The notes under the pieces were generated by a model. That model made no database searches and was not told the origin of the DNA. It saw only the letters and a program-made list of their open reading frames with translations. A DNA stretch of 64,000 nucleotides from Owenia fusiformis (taxonomy: Eukaryota; Annelida; Polychaeta; Sabellida; Oweniidae). Within the stretch, counting starts at the first letter, position 1, and each line of letters opens with the position of its first letter. The stretch spans positions 30,693,375 through 30,757,374 of the forward strand of contig CAIIXF020000005.1 of the NCBI GenBank assembly GCA_903813345.2, read 5' to 3'. A program made the translations under genes and the position numbers. Positions 26,301 to 38,300 of the stretch are shown piece by piece.

Positions 26301-29300
26301 CGCATCTGACGAAACTAAAGCAAAAGAAGACACTATTAAAAAGGCCAGTGAATTTGGGCACGCATCTGATGAAACTACAGCAAAAGAAGACACCATAAAA
26401 AAGGCCAGTGAATTTGGTCACGCATCTGACGAAACTAAGGCAAAAGAAGACACTATTAAAAAGGCCAGTGAATTTGGGCATGCATCTGACGAAACTAAAG
26501 CAAAAGAAGACACTATTAAAAAGGCCAGTGATTTCGGGCATGCATCTGACGAAACTAAAGCAAAAGAAGACACTATAAAAAAGGCCAGTGAATTTGGTCA
26601 CACATCTGACGAAACTAAAGCAAAAGTAGGCACTATTAGAAAGGCCAGTGAATTTGGTCACACATCTGACGAAACTAAAGCAAAAGAAGACACTATTAAA
26701 AAGGCCAGTGAATTTGGGCATGCATCTGACGAAACTAAAGCAAAAGAAGACACTATTAAAAAGGCCAGTGAATTTGGTCATTCATCAGACCAATCAACTC
26801 CTTTAAGTGACACAGAGAGACTAAAAAAATTCAAAGAATTGAACAAACATGGTCACCATGCTTCAGAAGAAACCACTCAAACTGATGAAAAACCTAAAGT
26901 AAAACCTAAAGTGGGTCACACTTCAGATCAATCTCAGCAGGTCGACACAGATGCAAATCGACTTCAAAAATTTAAAGAACTTAATAAATTGGGACATCCA
27001 TCCATGGAAAGTGCAGCATATGATATCCAAGAACATGGTTTGTTCTACAAGCCCTTAAGGCAGAAATATCAAGCATTCCCAAGTGCTCAACAAGCCAAAA
27101 GTGCGCAACCGCAGCAGAAGCCACATACGTCAGATGAATCTAAATATGAAGATCCAGATCGGGTCAAATTGAGGAAATTCAGAGAAAGAAACATAAAAGG
27201 TCACTCATCTGATTCCTCTGTGCAACGATTACTTTATGAACAAGAGCTGGCACCTGACTCACCACAGAAAATACACAAAATAACAGGTACTTCAACATGT
27301 CCATCAACATTACTGTGTATTTTGCAATTTGAATTAAATAAATTATTTTGTAATGGACTATAAAAGAAAAATAGCAATAATATCAGTGAAGGGGATGGAT
27401 ATTAACTACATTTAATAAAACATTAATAAAAAAATTAAAAAAATACACTTGTGACATGCAAAATATCTGTCGCTCGGAAGGTATCATATATCGCTCTGAA
27501 TAAACTCTGTATATAAACCTCAAAGTATGTAACCCGCTTAACATTTTTATATTCCAGAGGAAGAAGGGGAATCCGAGACTCCAGATGTTAATATGTTTGC
27601 CGATGGGTCACAACAGTTCAAATATACAACTGACTTTAAATTGTTAGGTGAGCATTACGTAAATATAAATTGAAACACAACATATTAGATTCACGTAAGA
27701 AGATTCCATATTTTATGATCATAAATCACCAACACATATTACTGGGTGTAAGATCCAGATACACATACTGTCGCTGTGTATACACAACTTTTGATCCAAA
27801 TATTTAGCACACATTAACCAATCTTGGCATGTCAAATGTTTGGATAAATCCAAAGTCATTTAGATATGCAGTTTATCAAAAAAGTAAAACTAAGGATGCA
27901 AGATCAGTTTTTACAAAAATGGAACAGTGATATGAAAGTCAGTACTAAAAGTTACAACTATAAAATATTTAAAACAGAATTTTCATTTGAACAGTATTTA
28001 GAAGTGTATGCCAGATAAATATAGAAAAGTTTTGATTATGTACCGAATGTGTAATTATAAACTTCCAGTTGAAAGAGGACGTTATAAAAATATTCCAAGG
28101 AAAAATAGGTTTTGTGATTTACGTGCTAAAGGGATAGGTGATGAATTTCATGTCATTTTAGAATGCAAAGCTTTAAGTTATATTAGAAAAAGGTACCTTC
28201 CTAAATGTTATTTGACAAATCCAAACACACAGAAGTTTGAGAAATTAATGAATTCAAACAAAAATATACTTATAAAACTTTGTAAATTTTTAATTGAGAC
28301 TGGGCAAAAAAATGTACGGTACATTTATAATGTAATGTTATTTTAATGTTTGTTACTGTATTAGTTAAGTTTATCTTTTGTACTCTTATACCCTATAAAG
28401 GGTGAATAGAGAAATCAATAAATAAAAAAATAAAAAATACAATGTGAATACCAGAAGAGAACCAGAAACTGTTGCATTGTTATCCATTAACTCTGGAAAT
28501 TCAAATTGTTATTTATTCATTCAAGATGATGCCCCGATGGTCGATCTGATGAAAAACACTGTAGAGGACCCCATAATGCGAGGTCTAAAAGCAGGTTCTA
28601 CTGATGTAAAGGCACATGAATACCTGACCCTACCTGTGTTACTGACACGTTCCATCACTATTCCTCTTCAAGCACAGTAAGTATGATCCTTCCATGAGTG
28701 TCATTTTATGTTTAATTTCATTACATCACAATCTAGAAGTTGAATACATTTGTACATGCCAGTACAATTTTTTAAATGTTAAAGGTGTTTTTATTTTAGA
28801 TTGTTATTAACTTCTTTTGGGACCAATTATTTTTATTTTACATTTAAAGCAGATCTTGTGTCTAAAATTCTTCAGGTCAGGTGTCCAAGAGCAAGAACTG
28901 TGACAGATATTCTGTCCCTTGCTGGCTCCCTTGGCACATATGTCTCCCTTGGCACATCTGTCCCTTGCTGACTCCCTTAACACATGTATTGCTTTTAACA
29001 ACTAGGACCTTTATTAAGATGTTAACATGTTTATTCTTATTAACTGCCTCTCCAGGATTGATTTGGTGAATAAATGTACAGTGGATTACTTCATAGCAGA
29101 GCTGAAGATTAATGACCACTTTACTGCATTAAGGCAGTACCTGCTGATGGAGGATGGCGAGTTCTGTGAGACACTCTCAAACCAGCTCTTTGAAAAGGTG
29201 AGTGATTAATATACTGTATAATCATATTCTTCAACCCACCTTTACCAATATAATTTGTCGTTGTTTTTCATTTTGACTCATTTCTGCTATATTTACATGT

Positions 29301-32300
29301 ATGCTTTTAATATTTTTACTTTAACATAGAGGGCATGGTTCATCTTTATTGTCATTATGTCACCACCAGAAGTGTTGACATATTGTTATAGTCTCCAAGT
29401 TTTTTGGATGGTATTTGCTGGTCAGAGTTCAGCGTCTGTAACAATTTGCATTCAGATCTGTAACAATTTGCAATTACATACAAGGTGTGACATTTTGTTA
29501 ATGCCTTGTTGAATTTTACTTTAAATTATAAACTAAAAACAAGGGGATGTTTGTGACTTGATTGAGTGTGCATTTTATTCTCAGTATACATTTTCTAGCT
29601 TGGTAGTTCCCCTGAACCCTCCCAGATTTTGAACCCTGTATTTCTGAACAATACACTGAAGAAAGCACTTGGTTCCTCCCTGAAAGGTGACAGAGGTCTT
29701 GGGAGTAACATCAGCTTCATCGTCAACTACATCCCAACTGCCTTCCAACAAAATGGTAACTACCATACCTTTGTATTATTATTCTATTGTTTAGAATATA
29801 CACATAATAAAATAGAGGATGACTTGGAGAAGAACCATTATGGTGATTTCCCCTTCGCCTGTTGCACTTTTTTCAACATTTTCTGTTGATCGAGCATTAT
29901 TCTATTTAATTCCAAAATAATCCTATATTTTTGTATTATTTAGAACCAAATGTGTTAGATTGTCTGGGACTGAAGTATCAAGCTGAATGGCCCCTAAATA
30001 TCATCATAACTGAGTCATGTATGACAAAATATACCAAGATCTTCACCTTTATGCTGTCATTGAAACGTATCGTTTGGGTACTGAAGGACATTTTCAGCAA
30101 ACTGAAGAGAGATGGTAAGTAAACTTTATTTAACTTTTGTAAAATATATCCTTTGTAGTTGTTCAGTGTTATAATGAATTACTGAGATATTCGCATTGTA
30201 AGGAGTTGGGTGTTAGTGGCTGGCACCTGTATCAATTATTTACACTTCTGTAACCATTTGCAGGTGATGGAAATTTGCCTTGTATATGCATGCTATAGTT
30301 TATTTATGCTTTTATTGGGATTGGTATCATTTTAAATCCCACGTTTCACAAATTCATATTGTTTATAGAATCAGAATTGTTTTGCATTTCTTAATGTTGT
30401 TACTTATGGCTCCTTTAATAAAATGAGCATTTTCCTGTAACTTAATACATGAACCAGGAAGTTTGTTTAAAATATTTTTTCAGACGACGAAAATCTCTCA
30501 TCTTATTGGATAACCAACTTATAATAGTTATTTACTCAAATTTCTTTACTCAGCTTGAAAATGTCACCAAAAGTATTAAGTTATCAGTTTTGTGTACACA
30601 CTGGATTATTATGTGCTTGTTCTGACAGTAAATATTTATTTTAATTTTTTACGAAACTACCCTGCTCCGAAAATAAAGCATTCATTTTTATAACCATGCA
30701 CAGAGACAGACAAGTTAATTTAAAATGGATAGTTTAACAGTTCTGTTTCTCCTCAGTCTAAATCTGCATTTCTGTGTTGCAGAATTGACATTTCAGATAT
30801 GTTATGGCAAAGACAATCCAGGAGCACTCTGGAATGTAACACATGAAAAGGAAATGTGGAAAAATGTAACATTGTATAAAAGTCTTAATGGCACAAATTG
30901 TGGAATCGTTGATTTACCGAGACTTTTTACCCGTGAAGATTTGTCTTGTATGAACCATAGTTTTGTAATTGAAAAAGTAGAACTCAGTTTTAATTTGATT
31001 TCATCGATTGAAAATCAAACCTTTAATTGTTTGAAGGAGCTCAAATATTTGGACCTTAGCCATAATATGATAAGTGAACTAAAAGGGGGAATCTTTGATG
31101 GTTTAGTGAACTTGGAGGTTGTGAAACTAAATGACAATAGGATCCATTCCATGGAGGATGGTGTATTGACTGATAAACACAAGCACATCTCATTCCTTGA
31201 TCTTAGCTGTAACATGCTGACTGTATTTGGGGGAAACATTGACTTTTTTAAAAGATATTCTGCTAACTCCTGTATAACAGTCAATGTTACTCACAATGCT
31301 GTATCAAAATTACAATTGGATTTAAACAGTTATCATAAAGTTCGTGACAGTGACTTCATCTGCTATTATGTGTTTCTTCAGTTCAACAACATAACTGATT
31401 TGAATCTTGGTTCATTTGGAATCTTTGTTGATGCTTTAAGTAAAAATGTAGCCAAATCATATGAACACGAGGAGATAGATCTCCGTGACAATCCTTTCAT
31501 CTGTGACTGCAACGTCCGTCTATTTCATAAATTAATGCAGTCGTTCAAAACAATCTTCAAGCAAAGGTTTGAGTGGCTAGAACTAGAAAAACTAAAATGC
31601 GCATCTCCGGAAAAGCTTGAAGGATCTTCCATAGCTGAGCTCCCATCTGAGGAATTATTTTGTCGAGTCTACAAACACTGCCCATTTTCATGCCAGTGTA
31701 TATTTAAGGAGGATTTTGACGAGCCGAGTATAAATTGTGAGTAAAGCATCAGTTCATCTAAGGAAGTAAAAAGTAGGTCATATGTATGATCAGATAATTT
31801 ATTTTTATCATATTTTGGAGATCATGTGTCATGTATATTTTTGATTTTATATAACAAGGCTCCTTTTGAACAGGATACAATTTGTTTATAATCCTTGTTT
31901 ATAGTTGTTTATAGTTCAGATAAATGCATTGCATTCATTGAAAACTCTTACTTGCATATTTTGCAGATCTTCTCCCTGAGAATACTGGGTACTTAAGAGT
32001 TCTATGCGCTGGCCAAAATCTGACAGCACTTCCCACTTTGATCCCATATAGATATAAAGATAAGCTACCAACACAATTACTTCTCAATTTATCACAGAAT
32101 AGCATTGAACATCTTGTGCCTTTAGATTACATTGAACTTGTTACACATTTGGATTTGAGCCACAATCGCATCAAGGATTTATCTTTATCGATGATGAAGA
32201 TTTTTTCTAACTTATCTGTGCTGTACCTTAATGGAAATCATCTTCAGTACATGCCAGAAGATATGAGGACTATTCAGTTTAGGAACATGAAAAAAATGCA

Positions 32301-35300
32301 CCTAAATGACAACAAATTCATATGTGACTGTAGTAGCATTTGGATGGAAAATTACTTTGCAGCCATCAGAAACAAATTGTCCGTCATGCCAAAATGTTAT
32401 AATAAAGATGCACTGATAAATGATATGAAAATCAATCAAACATTTTGTTGGCTGAACATGACTGCTCTTTTGTCATGTACCATTACACTAGGGATTGTTC
32501 TTTTAATTGGTGCACTGATTGCATACTACCTATACCCTTTGGTAAAGATATTATACTGCAATAGAATAAATGACACGGCTGCTGAAAATATGGATGATGT
32601 AAAATATGATGCTTATGTTATTTACCACCCAGATGATACAGAATGGGTGATTGAACACATCATCGGATTATTGGAACCTCAATACAAACTTTGTATTCCA
32701 CAACGGGATTTCAGACCTGAAAATGATGAACTTCTTGTAGACATTATCATGAGATCACTGGAAGAAAGTAGGCGAAGCATTGTTGTCTTAACACAAACTT
32801 TCATACGTGATAATGAATGCAAGGCAGTATTTGCACAAGCACATGGTTATTTTATGAGAAATCCATCTCAAAAAATGATGCTTGTTGTCCAGGATGAAGC
32901 TATTTTGAAAGACAATTGTTTGGATGATGGAATTAATCTGTATATTAAAACTTGTACATATCTAGCATTTAGAAAACGCTTTTTCAAGAAAAGAATTTTA
33001 AATGAGATGCCTATTAAAAGTATTCAAGATTTTAATCATGCGTAATCAATCAATATCTTACAAGCAGACGAATATCATTTGTCACACAGTTTGACATGTT
33101 CTAGAAGAGACATTGAAAATTGATGTTAGTATTGAGAAATTTTGAAGTAGAGTCAATAAAGTTTGATTCAATGTAAATAATAGATGGTGTTTGTTTTTTT
33201 AAACCCTTACAAAGAGCTGAAAGAGCTGAAAAGCTTTTAAATTGCTGTATCTCTTGCCTTGACTATATTGATAAAAAATCATTAAAGTAATGATACAATA
33301 ATGTCTCAATTGCTCATATGCAATTCTTAGACCAAAAGACAAGTCTCGTTTTGGAGAACAGTCTCCTGGGCTAATAATTCTTTTGATGAAAAATATAGAA
33401 ATTTCACCCCAATTAAAATATGATTATTCAAAATAGAACATTTAAATCTACAAGATGTAAAATATCACAATTGTCCGAAGCAGGGATAGTGGTGCAGTAG
33501 ACCAATTCAATAGTATACAAGCTTCGTTTTTGAGAAAAAAGTTCATCAGCGTACTGGGCTAATAATTTTTTTTTGAAAAATCTAGAAATATCACCATAAT
33601 TAAAATATAGCTATTCAAAAGAAGACATTCAAATATATTTTATGTAAAAAATCAAATTTGTGCGAAGCAGGGATAACACTCAATTAGAGTGATGAACTTC
33701 ATTCTCCAAACCAAGAATAGCCCTTTAGTGTATATTATTAGGCTGAATAGTGGAACAGTTTGACCGAGATGATATAGCTTTTGTAGTTCAAGTAATTTGA
33801 TTGGGCTGAAAATATAGAGACAGTGAGTTTCCAGTACTTCTCTTTAATATTACACTTAGCTATATATTTGATCAAGGGAATATTCTGAAATGACAGTGCT
33901 TGTGAAAGTTTAGATCAGATTATTATCCCATCGAACGAAGTTCGGAGGGATATAGGGAACGCCTCTGTCCATCCGTCCGTCCGGGCAATAACTCAAATAC
34001 CGTTGGCCCGATTTTGTTCATATTTTGTACACATATACCCAATGGGGGTAGAAGTTCTGCCTGAAACCGATTTTTAAAATGGCCACTCATTTAAAAATGG
34101 TGGCCATTTTAGTGCCGATTTTACAGTTATTTAGGTACTGCATATAAAACTGTAATAGCAATATGTTTTTAATGTAAAAAAGTTAGGTATGACATTGATT
34201 AAGCTAGAAATGTAAATACAGAAGAAATACATGTCAGCCATCTTGAAAAATGGCTGCCTTTGCACGCCATTTTACGATTTTTGCTGTAACTTGAAAAGTA
34301 GTTGAACGATTTTGTTCATATTTGGTATGTGAATACTTTAAGCATGGCACAATGTCTAATGACATTTTGGATAGTAGGCGAAAAATGGCCGCCATTTTTA
34401 TGTGTGTTATTTTACATTATTTACTGTAAGTCAAAAAGTAGTGGAGCGATTTTGTTCATATTTGGTATGTGAATACTTTAAGCATGGCCCAATGTCTAAT
34501 GACATTTTGGATAGTAGGCAGCCATTTTTCAAAATGGCCACCATTTTTATGTGTGTTATTTTACATTATTTACTGTAAGTCAAAAAGTAGTGGAGCGATT
34601 TTGTTCATATTTGGTATGTGAATACTTTAAGCATGGCCCAATGTCTAATGACATTTTGGATAGTATGCGGCCATTTTGAAAAATGGCCGCCATTTTTACG
34701 TGTGTTATTTTACATTTTTTACTATAACTCAAAAAATAGTAGAGCAATTTTGTTTATATTTTATATGTGAATAATATAAGCATGGCACACTGTCTAATGA
34801 CACTTTGGGTAGTAGGCGGCCATTTTGAAAAATGCAGCCATTTTTTACGTTTTTACTATTACTTGAAAAGTAATGTAGCAATTTTGTTCATATTTGATAT
34901 GTGAATACTTATGAGCCTTGCACACTGTCTCATGACACTTCGCGTAGTAGGTGGCCATTTTGATAAATGGCTGTAATTTTTACATTTTTTACTATAACTC
35001 GAAAAGTATTGGAGCGATTTTGTTCATATTTTATATGTGAATACTTTAAGCATGGCACATTTTCTAATAAAACTTTGGGGAGTAGTCGCCCATTTTGAAA
35101 AATGGCCACCATTTTTATGTGTGTTATTTTACATTTTTTATTATAATTCAAAAAGTAATAGAGCGATTTTGTACATATTTGATATGTGAATACTCGTAAG
35201 GATTGCATACTGTCTTATGACATTTTGGGTAGTAGGCGGCCATTTTAAAAAAGGCCAGCATTTACATGTATGTGTGTGCCATTTTTTAGAAATTTTATAT

Positions 35301-38300
35301 GTGGCCACTTAAAAGCATATTACCTCTTCTGATGACAACTTGGCTAGTGAGCAACCACTTTGAAAATGGTGGCCTTTCTTATGGGTGTTGTTTTATGATA
35401 TTTGCTATATATTTTGTTTGTAAAAATGCCAGCCATTTCTGTTCGATGGGATTCGCTACGCTTTGGCGTTGCCGTTGTTCTGGTTTTATTACCCCATCCT
35501 AATAATGAATCACGGGAGAAACAAGGAAGTTGTGAATATAAAATATAGTTTGCACAATCTTTAAGTGTGTTTTATAGACCAATCATGTAAACATTTCAGT
35601 TTCTTCAGGAACTAATACTAATAAAACATGACTCCATAGCAACAAGGTTGTGATCATAAAATTAGTTCGCACAATAATAGCTGCTTTTGTACATTTATAA
35701 CTGATATATATTATGATTATTATCTTATGCAACATACTAACATTCAGTTCATTATGAACACAATGGATACATTAGTTATGTTATTTGCAATACTCCTGAT
35801 TGAGAGAGTGTCACCATGGTGTCAACATTGCAACTGCACAAATTATATACCGACTGATATTCAAGTGAAATGTAGCATTGGAAAATTTGTGAATCTGACA
35901 CAATTAGAGGATCCTACCAAATATGAAAGAATTTTGTATTCCAGAGGCTATCTATCGAGCATACCCATAGATTTATGCAGGCTGAAGAACTTGAAATATA
36001 TAGATTTATCTTGGAATAACATTACAACACTCCGGTCTAATCAGTTCCAATGTTTCAGAGCCTTAGTGCACCTGAAAATGCAAAACAATGCTATAAGGTA
36101 CCTACCCATTGGAGTATTTGAAGGTTTAAACAATCTACAAACGTTAAACTTAAGCTCAAATGATATACACAAAATTGAAGAAGATGTCTTCAAAGAGAGT
36201 TTCGAAGAATCTATGACATCTTTGGATATTTCGCATAATAACTTAGAATATGTTCCTAGTGAAATCATGGATATAATATTCAATGCTACTCCTTTAAACA
36301 GGCATAGGTTTTTCAACCTCTCACACAATCATATAACATTTTTCGAAGAAGGAAGTCAAAGTATTAATAAATATTATGAGTATCTGAGCATAAATGAAGA
36401 ATTTATGAAGTTAGACTTAACATTTAATAAGGTAACACATATAGACATCAACTTTCTATCGCCTTTAGGAATTAAAAATGTTGATAGCTTTGAAACATTT
36501 TGGGGTTCTCGATATAGGATAGGTGTATTTTTTAGTATACTTCTTCATAACAATCCTCTCATTTGTGATTGTAACAACTTTTTGTTATATAAAATTGGAA
36601 CTGAAACTATGAACTTGTTGGCAGTTGGGCAGTTGAACTTACCTGAATCCGCAATGATTGATAGGACGGGAATGGTCTGCAGAGGTCCACAAGAATTTAA
36701 TGGGACATCTCTGTTCAATATGAAAAATGAACAATTTGTGTGTCCTGTTGACGGTTGTTTACCCAAATGTAGTTGCATTTATAGCGCGCATAATGAGACA
36801 TTAACAGTAGATTGTTCAAATATAGGACTTACTTCTTTTCCAAAAAAGATTCCTTCTTATCCCGGTTCACCTAATATTACTCTCAATATTTCTGGAAACA
36901 GAATAGCACATTTTGAAGAAAGGATATATTTAAGTAGTATCACTATATTAGATGTCCGTAACAATTATATAGAAACTATTGACATTGCAGCAATTATCAA
37001 ATTGATTAAGATCAGAAAGTTGTATCTTCAATCTAATCATATTAAGTATTTACCTAAGGAGATTACTGCATTACAGTTTAATGGCTCAATTGGTCTGTAT
37101 AACAATTCATTTGTATGTGACTGTTATTCTATATGGATGACAGACTGGATCAAAACACTGAAAAATCTCTTACAAGAACCTGTTTGTATCAATGGAGGAG
37201 CTAAAGTAAGAGATTATATAGAGGATGAGTTAACATGTTACATTAACCTCAAATTAGCTGTTGCCTTGCCCCTTACATTTGCTGCTGCTATCATGTTGTT
37301 TGTGGGATTGTTATATCATTATAGACCACTCATTGTGCTGTGGTGGAGGCATAAGGTTTATCGAAGAGCTGTACATCCTCAGCACAATATTGATGAAAAG
37401 ATATTTGATGCTTTTGTTGGATATGAGAAGAGTGATGTCAACTGGATCAAACATGAGTTGATACCTTTACTGGAGCCCAAGTACAAGCTTTGTATTCATC
37501 AGAGAGACTTCCCAGTTGGAGACTATATCATCGAAACAATTACAGAGTCAATATCAAAAAGCCAGTGTAACATTATGGTGGTATCAGCAAAGTTCATTGA
37601 AAGCCAGTGGTGTCTTGAAGAATTTGCAATTGCCCACAAATACTACATGGCATTCCCTGCTGAGAAATTGATCATGATTATACTTGATGACCATATTAAA
37701 CAAAGACCTATTACAAACAAGCTTGTTAAGTATTACATCTGTTGTGGAGTCTTTATTGAGGCAAATGCTGCTGATTTTCATGCAAAACTGTTGGCTGAGA
37801 TGCCATGTAGATCAGTAAGGGACAGAAATGATGAAATAGGAGAATTGGATGACTATGTCTAGATTTGTAATTGACAATGTCAAGACATCATTATTTGAAA
37901 ATGCAAAAGGCATGATATTCTGATAAATCATGTGTACAAGGTGGGCCTGAAAATAACATACATACAGTAAAACCTAATCCAAACCCTATTGGGACCAGCC
38001 AAAACTGTTCCGATCAGCAGGTGTTCACATTTTAGATATTTTTAAATATGTGAGAGTAGGGGATAACAACTTTGGGACTAAAGAAAGGCATTCACATTGA
38101 GGAGTGTTCGGTTTAGAGAGGTGTTTGGATGTACAGGTTTCACTGTATTGTAAATAAAATAAAATGTATTTGTTTCACATTAGATACTATATGATACATT
38201 AATGTGATTATAATTTGATGTATAGGGTGGCGCTAAATGTTGGATCCCTTCCATTTTGGAATAACTTTGTTATGAATAATGATAGAATCCTCTTGGTTTT

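Noticed and set aside
26062-26781. A 239-codon open frame on the minus strand with FSFVRCMTKFTGLFNSVFF-type repeats
   Set aside because: It is the antisense of the in-frame 60-bp TUBGCP6 repeats; a multiple-of-three repeat without stops opens several frames. No start context or homology.
28008-28346. Small protein with CDLRAKGIGDEFHVILEC
   Set aside because: Zinc-knuckle-like block matches the C-terminal end of LINE ORF2; flanked by an AATAAA-type LINE tail, so annotated as mobile element.
34930-35208. Open frame with [11 protein letters not shown] and IYQNGHLLREV
   Set aside because: Translated GGCCATTTT array, copy 2.
30725-37862. TIR domains as parts of a bacterial-type NADase defence system
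   Set aside because: Signal peptides, leucine-rich caps, membrane helices and animal-type box 1/2 motifs mark these as animal Toll-like receptors.
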